Of a DNA stretch of 64,000 nt, positions 36,031 through 44,909 are shown piece after piece. The stretch comes from Rhizobium skierniewicense. Lineage in GTDB: Bacteria; Pseudomonadota; Alphaproteobacteria; Rhizobiales; Rhizobiaceae. The notes under the pieces were generated by a model, which saw nothing but the letters and a program-made list of their open reading frames with translations, was not told where the DNA came from and made no database searches. Numbering within the stretch: the stretch's first letter is position 1; every line of letters begins with the position of its first letter. The stretch spans positions 186,001 to 250,000 of the forward strand of contig NZ_JACIDV010000001.1 in the NCBI RefSeq assembly GCF_014196515.1. Direction: 5' to 3'. The translations under genes were made by a program, and so were the position numbers.

Positions 36031-36052
36031 CCGCAGCGGCTTTGCGCTGCGG
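36031..36052 (+). terminator. Stem-loop after the hydrolase gene
   Basis: CCGCAGCG-N6-CGCTGCGG forms an 8-bp perfect stem 25 bp past the stop at 36006. No U-run follows, so termination would be weak or Rho-assisted. The rest of the 36007-36246 gap shows no gene. Confidence 0.45.
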
Positions 36053-36246
36053 TCAATGGTGATTGCATAGCCTGAAACACACCGGGTTTGGCCATCTATC
36101 AAACGCGAAACCAGGCCGTAAATGCTTCTCGACTCTTCCAGTGCAAGACGGACGCCTGATCCCTCAAAGGCCGCTGCGCCATGCTTGATAATTCGCGAGG
36201 CCCGCCTTTTCGCCGCCGCGGCCCGCTAGCAACTTAAACACAGTTG

Positions 36247-37002
36247 CTAAAGGGATTGTGCGGCGTTGATGGAGGAAACGAAGCGGCGCGTACGCTCCTG
36301 TTGCGGAGAGCGGAAAATGGAATCGGACGAGCCGGTTTCAACCACTTTGCCGGCCTCGAGAAACACGACGTTGTTGGCAATGCGCGAGGCAAGGCGCAAA
36401 TCATGCGTCGCCATGACCATCGTCGTTCCCTCTCGTGCGAGTTGGCCGAGCACCTCGACAACCTCCTCTGACAGTTCAGGGTCCAGCGCAGATGTCGGCT
36501 CGTCGCACAACAGCACGTGGGGAGAGGGGCCGAGCGCTCTTGCGATTGCAACGCGCTGTTGCTGCCCGCCCGAAAGATTGGCGGGCCAGGCATCGGCCTT
36601 GTGCTCCATACCCACTTTGGTCAGCAGCTCCATGGCGCGATCTCTTGCCTTTTCGCGTGACCACTTCTGAACAATCAGCAGGCCCTCCATGACGTTTTCG
36701 ATGGATGTACGGTGCGGGAAAAGCTGGAAATTCTGAAATACCATGCCCGTCTGACGGCGGATTTTCTGGATGGATTGCCATGCAACCTTGCGACCTGATG
36801 TGAAGGTGACCTCATCGGTGCCGATCCGCACTGTGCCCTCCGTGGGGAGTTCCAGCAGATTGATGCAGCGAAGCAATGTGCTTTTGCCACCTCCGGAAGG
36901 GCCAACCAGTGCCGTGACGCTACCTTCGGGAAAGCTCAGCGAAATGTCTTTGAGGATAACGGCTTCGCCGAAGCGTTTTTCAATGTTGGAAAGTTCGATC
37001 AT
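36247..37002 (-). CDS. Amino-acid ABC transporter ATPase (cystine type, TcyN/YecC-like)
   Basis: A 251-residue polar-amino-acid ATPase. Walker A GPSGGGKST, signature LSGGQQQRV, Walker B VLLCDEPTSALD, H-loop MATHDLR. Members of this class form homodimers with two copies of a single permease. The ATG overlaps the permease stop (ATGA). The strong likeness of the permease to YecS makes cystine the most likely ligand. Confidence 0.92.
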   Translation of the reverse strand: MIELSNIEKRFGEAVILKDISLSFPEGSVTALVGPSGGGKSTLLRCINLLELPTEGTVRIGTDEVTFTSGRKVAWQSIQKIRRQTGMVFQNFQLFPHRTSIENVMEGLLIVQKWSREKARDRAMELLTKVGMEHKADAWPANLSGGQQQRVAIARALGPSPHVLLCDEPTSALDPELSEEVVEVLGQLAREGTTMVMATHDLRLASRIANNVVFLEAGKVVETGSSDSIFRSPQQERTRRFVSSINAAQSL

Positions 37003-37679
37003 CGGTTGGTCTCCATCACGCCGCCGTAACGGGCGAAACGAACTTCCAGACGCGCCTGCAAGCTTGATAGCACGGAACTGAGGGCCAGATAGATGATGGC
37101 CGCCTCGATATAAAGGATCAGCGGTTCATAGGTCGTGGCGACGATGCGTTGTGCGGACTGGAAAAGTTCCGGTACGGTAATGGCTGCGGCGAGCGAAGTG
37201 TCCTTCACCAGAGAAATGAAGGTGTTGGACAGTGGGGGAACAGCCACTCGGCTCGCTTGCGGCAGAATGGTGCGCTGCATGGCTTGACGCCAGTTCATGC
37301 CGGTCGAAAATGCAGCCTCCCATTGGCCTTTCGGAACCGACGAAATGGCAGCGCGAATGATTTCTGAGGTGTAGGCGCCTACATTCAGTGTGAAGCCGAT
37401 CAACGCTGCGGGGAATGCGTCCAGCAGGATACCGATACTAGGGAGGCCGTAGAAGATGACGAACAGTTGCACCAGCAGCGGCGTACCGCGAATGACCCAG
37501 ACGTAAAAACGCGCGAGCAACCGCAGCGGCGCAGGGCCGAACAGCCGGGCGACGGCGGTGGCGAGCCCTAGCGTTAGTCCAAGCGCGAACGAAAGCAGAG
37601 TCAGTGGGATGGTGAACTTCACGCCTGCCCACAGGAGCGTGGGCAGGGAATCCATCATCAGTTGAAGCCAATGCGGCAC
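36999..37679 (-). CDS. Amino-acid ABC transporter permease (cystine type, TcyL/YecS-like)
   Basis: A 226-residue permease of the HisM/GlnP class. The stretches RWLARFY-like RLLARFYVWVIRGTPLLVQL, FVIFYGLPSIGILLD, AAISSVPKGQWEAAFSTGMN and LPPLSNTFISLVKDTSLAA-like segments follow E. coli YecS closely. The start codon is GTG at 37679 with GAGGGG seven bases ahead. It is separated from the binding-protein gene by 105 bp that hold a hairpin. Confidence 0.92.
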   Translation of the reverse strand: MPHWLQLMMDSLPTLLWAGVKFTIPLTLLSFALGLTLGLATAVARLFGPAPLRLLARFYVWVIRGTPLLVQLFVIFYGLPSIGILLDAFPAALIGFTLNVGAYTSEIIRAAISSVPKGQWEAAFSTGMNWRQAMQRTILPQASRVAVPPLSNTFISLVKDTSLAAAITVPELFQSAQRIVATTYEPLILYIEAAIIYLALSSVLSSLQARLEVRFARYGGVMETNR

Positions 37680-37703
37680 GGCAAACCCCTCAAAAAATGC
37701 GAA

Positions 37704-37724
37704 GTCCGGCGCTGGACGCCGGAC
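37704..37724 (-). terminator. Intra-operon attenuator hairpin, cystine-type operon
   Basis: GTCCGGCG-N5-CGCCGGAC forms an 8-bp perfect stem. Read on the minus strand it is followed, about 7 nt later, by a run of six T. It lies between the binding-protein stop (37785) and the permease start. Partial termination here would favour binding-protein synthesis. Confidence 0.6.
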
Positions 37725-37784
37725 CTTATGATCTTATCTCAACAATGACTTATTTTCTCGCAGGAAAATAGACGGGATGTCAGC

Positions 37785-38558
37785 CTACTTGGAGACGTCC
37801 TGACCAAAATACTTGTCGGAAATCGTCTTGTAGGTGCCATCAGCCTTGATGTCGGCCAGTGCCTTGTTGATGGAAGCAACCAGATCGTCGTCGCCCTTGC
37901 GCACGATAATGCCGGAATAATCAGCGTCCGGCTGTTCAGCGACGATTTTCACGGGTGCATTCGCCTGTTTCTTCTTGAAATCAAGATAGGAGAGGCTATC
38001 GTTGACGGTCGCGTCGGCGCGGCCTGTCAGCACCAGTTGGATAGACTGGTCGAAGCCATCTGTTCCAACCAGCTCTGCGCCCGCTTCTGTTGCCAGCTTG
38101 CCGAAGTTGCTCGTCAGCGATTGAGCCGATTTCTTGCCCTTCAGGTCTGCAAAGCCCTTGATGTCGGTGTTCTTCTCGCTGACGATCAGGACCGCCTTCG
38201 ATGCGATGTAGGGATCGGAGAAAGCGTATTTCTGTTTGCGCGCTTCGGTGATGCCAACCTGATTGATCACGGCGTCGTAACGCTTGGAATCCAGACCGGC
38301 GATCAGGCCGTCCCACTTGCCCTCAACAAACTCGGCCTTGACGCCGAGCTTCTTGGCAACGGCTTCACCGATTTCTACATCAAAACCGACGAGCTTGTTT
38401 GCCGAATCATGGAAGGTAAAAGGCGCATACGTTCCTTCGGTTCCGATCTTGATGACGCCTTCGGACTTGATCTGGTCAAGATTTTCGCCAGCGAATGTCG
38501 GAGCGAACATGGCAGCGTTCAGTGCGGAGGCGATTGTGATTGTCTTGAACCAGCGCAT
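37785..38558 (-). CDS. Amino-acid ABC transporter substrate-binding protein (cystine type)
   Basis: A 257-residue family 3 binding protein. The ATG at 38558 has AGGAAG ahead and gives a clean signal peptide (ITIASALNAAMFAPTFA); the upstream in-frame extension lacks one. IKIGTEGTYAPFTFHDSANK, LVGFDVEIGEAVAKKLGVK, DAVINQVGITEARKQKYAFS and SDPYIASKAVLIV are typical of FliY/TcyJ-type cystine binders. It is the first gene of the operon. Confidence 0.92.
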   Translation of the reverse strand: MRWFKTITIASALNAAMFAPTFAGENLDQIKSEGVIKIGTEGTYAPFTFHDSANKLVGFDVEIGEAVAKKLGVKAEFVEGKWDGLIAGLDSKRYDAVINQVGITEARKQKYAFSDPYIASKAVLIVSEKNTDIKGFADLKGKKSAQSLTSNFGKLATEAGAELVGTDGFDQSIQLVLTGRADATVNDSLSYLDFKKKQANAPVKIVAEQPDADYSGIIVRKGDDDLVASINKALADIKADGTYKTISDKYFGQDVSK

Positions 38559-38837
38559 AATCTTCCTTTCAGAATTTTCTAATGATGTCTCTTCACATAA
38601 ATCGTGCGGATTTAAACGGGACAAAGACGCAAAAAGATGCAGTTGAAGAGAATATTTTTCTCTTTTCCTGACGCGTTACGGGAATTTCCGGTTGAAGGTT
38701 GGATGCTTACTCTCTGAAGGCGAGCTATGTGCCGCATTATGGCAGAATCATTTGAAAATTCAGCGCTATGGCAATTCTGAGCCATCGGTCTGTCAAGGTC
38801 ATTTCGAGTTAATTTCTACGGTCGGAAACAGCGCCTG
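38559..38837. other. Divergent intergenic region between cystine-type operon and minC
   Basis: This AT-richer stretch carries the promoters of the binding-protein gene (minus) and minC (plus). No open frame with a ribosome site or RNA gene is recognised. The minC-proximal part holds the CtrA-like box listed separately. Confidence 0.5.
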
Positions 38838-38853
38838 TTAATCCTTTGTTAAC
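38838..38853 (+). promoter_or_regulatory. CtrA-type box upstream of minC
   Basis: TTAA-TCCTTTG-TTAAC matches the full alphaproteobacterial CtrA consensus TTAA-N7-TTAAC. It ends 41 bp before the minC ATG, inside or next to the expected promoter. CtrA control of min genes has been reported in the related Sinorhizobium, so a cell-cycle-linked control of division-site placement is plausible. Confidence 0.7.
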
Positions 38854-38894
38854 CACATTCGCGGTACCTGATTGTCAATGATTTCTTTACCAAG

Positions 38895-39632
38895 ATGACC
38901 AAAGTGCTAACAGACACCTCACGTTCAATCCGCATCAAGGGCCGCTCGTTTCTCGCGGTCGTGCTCTCTCCTGAACAGCCTCTGGACCAATGGCTTGAGC
39001 GTTTGGATGATCTGGCAGCACGTTCTGCCGGTTTCTTTTTGTCGCGTCCTGTTGTTCTGGACGTCGCGGATTTGAAGCTGGACAAGGCAGGCTTGAAAGG
39101 CCTTCTCGCCGAGCTTTTTTCCCGTAATGTCGCGATCATGGGAATTGAGGGCGCCCGTCCGTCCATGATCGAGCCCGGCATGCCGCCTGCTTTGAAGGGC
39201 GGAAAGGCAGCGTCGGACGTCGAGGTCGAGCCGGTATCGCTCGCCACAGCCGAAGTCGCGGAAGACGTTTCAAAGCCGCCGGTGACGGAAATCCGTAGCG
39301 TGGTTCAGTCGCTGATGATCAGCGAGCCGGTTCGTTCCGGTCAATCGATCATCTTTCCCGAGGGCGATGTGACGATCGTCGGGTCCGTGGCCTCCGGTGC
39401 AGAAGTCATCGCTGGTGGATCGATCCACATTTACGGTGCGCTGCGCGGACGCGCCATGGCAGGCTCGCTTGGCAACGCTTCGGCGCGGATCTTCTGCAAG
39501 AAGCTTGAGGCCGAGTTGCTGGCCATCGATGGCGTCTACAAGGTGGCTGAAGATATCGACCCGAAGTTTCGCGGTCAGGCCGTCCAGCTGTGGCTGGAAA
39601 ACGATACGATCAAAGCGGACAAACTCAATTAA
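38895..39632 (+). CDS. minC: Septum site-determining protein MinC
   Basis: A 245-residue inhibitor of FtsZ polymerisation. The N-terminal domain (IRIKGRSFLAVVLSPEQPLD, then FFLSRPVVLDVADLKLDKAG) is followed by a linker of about 50 residues. The C-terminal beta-helix domain that dimerises and binds MinD reads VRSGQSIIFPEGDVTIVGSV, then GGSIHIYGALRGRAMAG. Only a weak ribosome site precedes the ATG. It heads minCDE, 32 bp before minD. Confidence 0.96.
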   Translation: MTKVLTDTSRSIRIKGRSFLAVVLSPEQPLDQWLERLDDLAARSAGFFLSRPVVLDVADLKLDKAGLKGLLAELFSRNVAIMGIEGARPSMIEPGMPPALKGGKAASDVEVEPVSLATAEVAEDVSKPPVTEIRSVVQSLMISEPVRSGQSIIFPEGDVTIVGSVASGAEVIAGGSIHIYGALRGRAMAGSLGNASARIFCKKLEAELLAIDGVYKVAEDIDPKFRGQAVQLWLENDTIKADKLN

Positions 39633-39664
39633 GCCGTAAGCGGCAAAACGAACAGGAGAGCAGG

Positions 39665-40477
39665 ATGGGGAAAGTCGTCGTCGTTACGTCCGGCAAGGGA
39701 GGCGTTGGAAAAACCACGTCCACAGCCGCGCTTGGTGCTGCGCTGGCACAGAATAACGAGAAGGTCGTCGTTGTCGATTTTGACGTCGGTCTTCGCAATC
39801 TGGATCTGGTGATGGGCGCGGAACGCCGGGTCGTCTACGATCTTGTCAACGTTATCCAGGGTGATGCGAAACTGCCGCAGGCGCTGATCCGCGACAAGCG
39901 TCTCGATACACTGTTTCTCCTCCCGGCATCGCAAACACGCGACAAGGATAATCTGACGCCTGAGGGTGTTGAATGGGTCATCGGTGAGCTGAAGAAGCAT
40001 TTCGACTGGGTCATCTGCGATAGCCCGGCTGGGATCGAGCGCGGTGCGACCTTGGCGATGCGTCATGCGGATGTGGCCGTTGTCGTCACCAACCCGGAAG
40101 TGTCCTCGGTTCGCGACTCCGATCGCATTATCGGCCTGCTTGATTCCAAGACGCTGAAGGCCGAGCGTGGCGAGCGCATGGAAAAGCACCTGCTGCTGAC
40201 CCGTTATGATTCGGTTCGGGCCGAACGGGGCGATATGCTGAAGGTCGAAGACGTACTGGAAATTCTGTCCATTCCGTTGATCGGCATCATTCCTGAAAGC
40301 ATGGACGTTTTGCGTGCATCCAACGTCGGTGCGCCTGTTACCTTGGCGGATGCAAAGTCTCCGCCTGCCATGGCTTATTTCGATGCGGCACGTCGCCTGC
40401 GCGGCGAAGACGTTCCCATGATGATTCCTGGCGAAAAGCGTGGCATCTTCGCCAAGTTCTTCGGGAGGGCCGCATGA
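39665..40477 (+). CDS. minD: Septum site-determining ATPase MinD
   Basis: A 270-residue ParA-type ATPase. The deviant Walker A is [10 protein letters not shown] (residues 9-18) at the N-terminus. [20 protein letters not shown] and [13 protein letters not shown] are the switch regions. The C-terminal amphipathic membrane-targeting helix is seen in [20 protein letters not shown] precedes the ATG at 39665, which is better than a longer frame overlapping minC. It recruits MinC to the membrane and is stimulated by MinE. Its stop overlaps minE by ATGA. Confidence 0.97.
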   Translation: MGKVVVVTSGKGGVGKTTSTAALGAALAQNNEKVVVVDFDVGLRNLDLVMGAERRVVYDLVNVIQGDAKLPQALIRDKRLDTLFLLPASQTRDKDNLTPEGVEWVIGELKKHFDWVICDSPAGIERGATLAMRHADVAVVVTNPEVSSVRDSDRIIGLLDSKTLKAERGERMEKHLLLTRYDSVRAERGDMLKVEDVLEILSIPLIGIIPESMDVLRASNVGAPVTLADAKSPPAMAYFDAARRLRGEDVPMMIPGEKRGIFAKFFGRAA

Positions 40478-40734
40478 GCATCTTCAACCTTTTCCGCAAA
40501 CAGAAATCGGCGCCTCTTGCCCGTGAGCGGTTGCAGGTTCTGCTGGCGCATGAACGCAACGGTGTCGGCAATGAGCTTGTCGCCTTGCTGCGTGAGGAAA
40601 TTCTGGCTGTCATCGCCAAACACGTGCAGATCGACAGCGATAAGGTTCATGTCAAGATGGACAGTGACGAGCACATGTCGTTACTGGAAATCGATGTGGA
40701 AATCCCCTTGTCGGCACAGTTGCGCGCTGCCTGA
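40474..40734 (+). CDS. minE: Cell division topological specificity factor MinE
   Basis: An 86-residue protein. The N-terminal membrane-binding and anti-MinCD region reads [20 protein letters not shown] and VLLAHERN; the dimerisation domain includes [16 protein letters not shown] and [10 protein letters not shown]. It is the last gene of the operon, overlapping minD by four bases, and a strong terminator follows 18 bp after its stop. Confidence 0.97.
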   Translation: MSIFNLFRKQKSAPLARERLQVLLAHERNGVGNELVALLREEILAVIAKHVQIDSDKVHVKMDSDEHMSLLEIDVEIPLSAQLRAA

Positions 40735-40752
40735 GACCTGATCCACACAATA

Positions 40753-40786
40753 AAAAGCCGCCTGAATCATCGTTCAGGCGGCTTTT
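40753..40786. terminator. Bidirectional terminator between minE and the Fsr-like gene
   Basis: AAAAGCCGCCTGAA-N6-TTCAGGCGGCTTTT forms a 14-bp perfect stem whose A/T ends give U-runs in both directions. It serves minE on plus and the exporter gene (stop 40792) on minus. Confidence 0.9.
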
Positions 40787-40791
40787 GTGCT

Positions 40792-41997
40792 TTAGACTGC
40801 GCGTCGGCGGCTCGGTAATTGCGGTAGAAAGACCGTGAGCAAGCCGAGGAGGGGCATGTAGGAGCAGACGCGATAGACGAATTCTATGCCTTCGCGGTCT
40901 GCAAAGACCCCGAGAACCGCCGCTCCGATGCCGCCAAAGCCGAAAGCGAAGCCAAAGAACATACCCGCAATCAGCCCCACGCGCCCTGGCACGAGCTCCT
41001 GCGCAAAAACCACGATGGCTGAAAATGCCGACGAAAAGACAAAGCCGATCAGCACGACAAGAATGGCTGTCCACATCAGATTGGCATAGGGCAGAAGCAG
41101 CGCAAACGGGATGACACCAAGGATCGAGAACCAGATGACGACCCGCGAGCCGAACCGGTCGCCAATCGGGCCACCGAAAAACACGCCCGCAGCGGATGCG
41201 CCAAGGAACAGGAACAGCAGCAGTTGCGCGTCCTGAACCAAAAGGCCGAACTTCTCGATGGTGTAGAATGTGAAGTAGCTTGAAAGGCTGGCAAGATAGG
41301 CGTTCTTGGTTGCCGTCAGAATGATAAGGACGACCAGCGTCATGATGACCTTGTTTTTGGCCATGGGCAAGGCGCGGCTGGCTGGCGGCCGGCCGGCATT
41401 GCTTCGACGGTGACGGCTGTACCAGACACTGACCCAGGACAGAACGGCAAAGCCGATCAGTGCAATTACCGAAAACCAGCTGAGGCTCTGTTGTCCCATC
41501 GGCAGCACGATGAAGGCGGCCAAAAGCGGCCCGATGGCCGTGCCGGTGTTGCCACCAACCTGAAAGAAAGACTGTGCCAGGCCGTGACGGCCACCGGACG
41601 CAACGCGCGCCACGCGTGACGCCTCGGGGTGAAAAATGGCAGAACCGATGCCGATCATGCAGGCGCCGATGACCAGAACCGCAAAACTATGTGCGTAAGC
41701 GAGCGTAAACAGCCCAGCGCAGGTCGACAGCATGGCGACCGGCAGCGAAAACGGCATCGGCCATTTATCCGTCGCTATGCCCACCGCAGGCTGTAGCAGC
41801 GAAGCCGTGACCTGAAAGGCGAATGTCAGCAAACCAATCTGAACGAAATCAAGCGCATAATTCGCCTTGAGAAGCGGATAGAGCGATGTCAGCAGCGACT
41901 GCATGATATCGTTGAGCATATGGCAGAAGCTGGCTGCGGCGATGATGGAAAATGTCGTTCTTTCGGCACTGAAGCTCGTGCTGGTCACACTCGCCAT
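40792..41997 (-). CDS. fsr: MFS exporter, fosmidomycin-resistance (Fsr) family
   Basis: A 401-residue major facilitator with 12 helices. The segments LLQPAVGIATDKWPMPFSLP, GSAIFHPEASRVARVASGGR and HGLAQSFFQVGGNTGTAIGP align closely with E. coli Fsr. Fsr exports fosmidomycin and some other compounds; whether this one does the same is unknown. GAGAGA precedes the ATG. An AraC-family gene starts on the opposite strand 101 bp away and may control it. Confidence 0.88.
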   Translation of the reverse strand: MASVTSTSFSAERTTFSIIAAASFCHMLNDIMQSLLTSLYPLLKANYALDFVQIGLLTFAFQVTASLLQPAVGIATDKWPMPFSLPVAMLSTCAGLFTLAYAHSFAVLVIGACMIGIGSAIFHPEASRVARVASGGRHGLAQSFFQVGGNTGTAIGPLLAAFIVLPMGQQSLSWFSVIALIGFAVLSWVSVWYSRHRRSNAGRPPASRALPMAKNKVIMTLVVLIILTATKNAYLASLSSYFTFYTIEKFGLLVQDAQLLLFLFLGASAAGVFFGGPIGDRFGSRVVIWFSILGVIPFALLLPYANLMWTAILVVLIGFVFSSAFSAIVVFAQELVPGRVGLIAGMFFGFAFGFGGIGAAVLGVFADREGIEFVYRVCSYMPLLGLLTVFLPQLPSRRRAV

Positions 41998-42098
41998 GGG
42001 TCTCTCTCCAGATACTCGGCATGATTTTGCGTTCTTGTAACCCCATTGTTTTCGGCCTGCTTTTGTGGTGTGGTCTAGTTTTTACGCGAGTGGGCCAA

Positions 42099-42932
42099 AT
42101 GTCGGATGGTCAGTCCCATAGATCAGGCTTTCTGCGCAGCGACGAGCATGACGCCATGCTCCGTTTCATCGACGGCAATAATGAATCCGTGCTGGCGCTT
42201 CGCCGCCTCTATCCCGAAGGCTTCAAGAGCCCGGTGCATCTGCACGGAAAAACCCAGCTGTGGTTTGCCCATAGTGGGGTCGTGGTGGTCAGTACGGGTG
42301 ATGGGCGCTGGATGATTCCACCCGGCCATGGGCTGATCATTCCCGCTGGATTGCAGCACTCCAGCGAAATGATCAGCGAAGTGGAAATGCATTCCGTCTA
42401 CGTGCACCGCGATGTCATCATCACCGACAGGCCACGCGTCGTCGAAGTCACCGCTCTCGCTGGAAACCTGATCGAGGAACTCGTTCAGGATGACGTGAAA
42501 CGATCAGCGACGCGCAGGCGCGAACTGGTCATGGAACTGCTGATGGATGAAATCAGTCAGCTTCCCGAAAAGCCGCTGGGGCTCCCCTTTCCGTCTCACC
42601 CACATATTGCTGCGCTTTGCAGGCATTTTCTCAGCGCCCCAGCCGCCAACACCAGCATCGACGATTGGGCGCTGGCGCTGGGCATGAGTCGACGAACATT
42701 TACCCGCCTGTTTCGCGCGGAAACGGGTGTAAGTTTCGTCACATGGCGCCAGCAAGCTTGTATTTTCGCGTCTTTACCGCGTCTGGCTAGCGGGGAGAGC
42801 GTAACAAATGTCGCGCTGGATGCGGGATATGAGAATGTTTCGGCCTTCACCACCATGTTTCGCCGCATGTTGGGCAGATCACCAAGCGCTTACCTCAAAT
42901 CATCGGGCATACGAATAATCAGGCATCCATGA
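42099..42932 (+). CDS. AraC-family regulator with cupin sensor
   Basis: A 277-residue regulator. The ATG at 42099 is preferred to a longer frame starting at 42021, whose extra residues are hydrophobic and not family-like. The cupin domain includes FKSPVHLHGKTQLWFAHSGV and WMIPPGHGLIIPAGLQH. The C-terminal AraC domain has SIDDWALALGMSRRTFTRLF and GESVTNVALDAGYENVSAFT, then MFRRMLGRSPSAYLK. It is divergent from the Fsr-like exporter gene, an arrangement typical of a dedicated efflux regulator. Confidence 0.9.
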   Translation: MSDGQSHRSGFLRSDEHDAMLRFIDGNNESVLALRRLYPEGFKSPVHLHGKTQLWFAHSGVVVVSTGDGRWMIPPGHGLIIPAGLQHSSEMISEVEMHSVYVHRDVIITDRPRVVEVTALAGNLIEELVQDDVKRSATRRRELVMELLMDEISQLPEKPLGLPFPSHPHIAALCRHFLSAPAANTSIDDWALALGMSRRTFTRLFRAETGVSFVTWRQQACIFASLPRLASGESVTNVALDAGYENVSAFTTMFRRMLGRSPSAYLKSSGIRIIRHP

Positions 42933-42950
42933 TTGGAGAATCTGCTGTCG

Positions 42951-43844
42951 CTAAGACACCTTCTCGCGCAGCCAATCCACCAGTTTTGCCGTGGCACCTT
43001 TTCTGCCGGATGAGCCCATCAACCAATATCCCCGGTCCGGGGCTTCAAGTTCAGGGCCGACACTGACAAGTGCGCCAGTTTTCAGCAGATCATCCACCAG
43101 ACCCGCCCAGCCAAGCGCCAATCCCTGTTGGCCGATAGCGGACTGGACCACCAGGGAATAGGTGTTGAAGCTTATGTCGCCTCTGCCATGTTCGATATTT
43201 CTATGGATGCCAGCAGCGGCGAGATAACTGGGCCAATCGTGCCACGTCGATGCCCAGGAACTTTCGAGGTGGATAAGCTTCAGTTTTGCCAAATTTTCTG
43301 GCGTTACCATGTCAGATGCGACGTCTAAAAAGCCGGGTGCGCAAACGGGCCTTACTTTCTCCGGCAGCAGCAACGTCGCGTTTCGTCCCGCCTCTTCGCG
43401 GGTTCCGAAAATGACTACAACATCATTTTCACCCGTATCCTGACGGAGCGGGTTCTGTGTCGCGGCGATCTGAATGTTGATGTCGGGATATCGGGCGCGG
43501 AATTCCTGCATTCTGGGAATGAGCCATAGCGACGAAAACGCATAGTCCGTGTGCAGCCGAACGGTCGCTCTTTCATCGGTCTTGAACGTCCCGGCCAACT
43601 GGTCGATCTCTGCAACGTGACGGCTGACAAGGTCGTAGAGCGCCTTGCCTTCCTGCGTCAGTTCGACACCGCGATGCTGGCGCTTCAAAACGCGGATACC
43701 CAGTTCATCTTCAAGACGCCTGATCTGATAACTCACCGCAGGCTGCGTCAGACCCAACCCCTGTGCCGCTGCGGTCAGACTGCCGCGCCTGCCGATTTCC
43801 TGCAATATCCGCATCCATCCCAGATTGATCGGTCGATCAGCCAT
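42951..43844 (-). CDS. LysR-family regulator, choline-sulfate utilisation type
   Basis: A 297-residue GcvA-like LysR protein. HTH: GSLTAAAQGLGLTQPAVSYQ, then IRRLEDELGIRVLKR. The effector domain includes LHTDYAFSSLWLIPRMQEFR and LKLIHLESSWASTWHDWPSY. It is divergent from choX and betC, and in Rhizobiaceae a LysR gene of this type sits in that place as the choline-sulfate-utilisation regulator. The assignment rests mainly on context. Confidence 0.87.
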   Translation of the reverse strand: MADRPINLGWMRILQEIGRRGSLTAAAQGLGLTQPAVSYQIRRLEDELGIRVLKRQHRGVELTQEGKALYDLVSRHVAEIDQLAGTFKTDERATVRLHTDYAFSSLWLIPRMQEFRARYPDINIQIAATQNPLRQDTGENDVVVIFGTREEAGRNATLLLPEKVRPVCAPGFLDVASDMVTPENLAKLKLIHLESSWASTWHDWPSYLAAAGIHRNIEHGRGDISFNTYSLVVQSAIGQQGLALGWAGLVDDLLKTGALVSVGPELEAPDRGYWLMGSSGRKGATAKLVDWLREKVS

Positions 43845-43861
43845 AAAAAATCCTTTTGCCA

Positions 43862-43877
43862 GATATCAAAAAATATC
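43862..43877. promoter_or_regulatory. Candidate LysR binding site between the regulator and choX
   Basis: GATAT-N6-ATATC at 43862-43877 fits the T-N11-A rule for LysR-type sites. It lies in the 94-bp divergent gap, 62-77 bp before choX and 18-33 bp before the regulator start, a position that would allow autorepression and activation. Confidence 0.5.
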
Positions 43878-43938
43878 CGCTTCACGGCAGAGATCAATCT
43901 GTTGTTCACTAAAATACTTGATGAATCGGAGAACAGCG

Positions 43939-44892
43939 ATGAACGGGAATTTTCGTACGGGGCGCATCACCGCAGGCATTCTTTTGGTCATTGCTGCTTT
44001 TGCAGGCAACGCACAGGCAGCGGATGACGCTGCCTGCAAGGTGGTCCGGCTGAGCGATCCCGGTTGGACCGACATCACCGCGACCAATGGCGTGGCAACA
44101 GTTTTGCTGGGCGCGCTTGGATACGAGCCGGACGTTAAGACGCTATCCGTTCCAATTGGCTATCAGGCCATGAAAAACGCAGAGATCGACGTTTTTCTCG
44201 GTAACTGGATGCCCGCCCAGAAGTCGTTCATAGACGATCTGACGTCCGCGAAGGCTGTCGAAATTATCGGGCAGAACCTGGAGGGCGCGAAGTTCACGCT
44301 CGCCGTTCCATCCTACATGGCGGAAAAAGGCATCAAGAGTTTCGCTGACCTGTCCAAACATGCAGATGAGTTCGACAAGAAAATTTATGGAATCGAACCT
44401 GGTGCTCCAGCCAACCAGAATATTCAGAAAATCATCGCCGACGAGAAATTCGGTTTGAAGGACTGGGAGTTGGTCGAATCCGGTGAACAGGCAATGTTGT
44501 CTCAGGTGGAGCGCGCGGCCAAATCCAAAAAGGGTGTCGTGTTCTTGGCTTGGGCACCTCATCCGATGAACGAGAAATTCTCGATCGAATATCTGTCCGG
44601 TGGCGATGATTATTTCGGACCGGATTTTGGCGGCGCGCAGGTCTACACGCTGGCCAGAACCGGTTGGACGGCACAGTGCCCGAACGCTGCCAGCCTGTTT
44701 AAAAACCTTAAATTTGATGTGGGCATGGAAAACAAGCTCATGGGCGAAATTCTCGGCGGTCAGACGTCCACCGATGCGGCAACAGCGTGGCTCAAAGCCA
44801 ATCCGAAAATCATCGACACATGGCTTTCCGGTGTGATGACGCTGGATGGCAAGCCGGGTGATGCTGCGGTCAAGGCCGCGGTCGGTCTGTGA
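43939..44892 (+). CDS. choX: Choline ABC transporter substrate-binding protein
   Basis: A 317-residue OpuAC-type periplasmic binding protein. The ATG at 43939 has GGAGA six bases upstream and gives signal peptide TAGILLVIAAFAGNAQAAD. VVRLSDPGWTDITATNGVAT and IDVFLGNWMPAQKSFIDD carry the aromatic residues that form the choline box in ChoX. GAPANQNIQKIIADEKFGLK and VVFLAWAPHPMNEKFSIEYL follow. No permease or ATPase gene is near, so it must share subunits encoded elsewhere. It precedes betC by 17 bp. Confidence 0.9.
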   Translation: MNGNFRTGRITAGILLVIAAFAGNAQAADDAACKVVRLSDPGWTDITATNGVATVLLGALGYEPDVKTLSVPIGYQAMKNAEIDVFLGNWMPAQKSFIDDLTSAKAVEIIGQNLEGAKFTLAVPSYMAEKGIKSFADLSKHADEFDKKIYGIEPGAPANQNIQKIIADEKFGLKDWELVESGEQAMLSQVERAAKSKKGVVFLAWAPHPMNEKFSIEYLSGGDDYFGPDFGGAQVYTLARTGWTAQCPNAASLFKNLKFDVGMENKLMGEILGGQTSTDAATAWLKANPKIIDTWLSGVMTLDGKPGDAAVKAAVGL

Positions 44893-44909
44893 TATCGGGA
44901 TAAACATGC

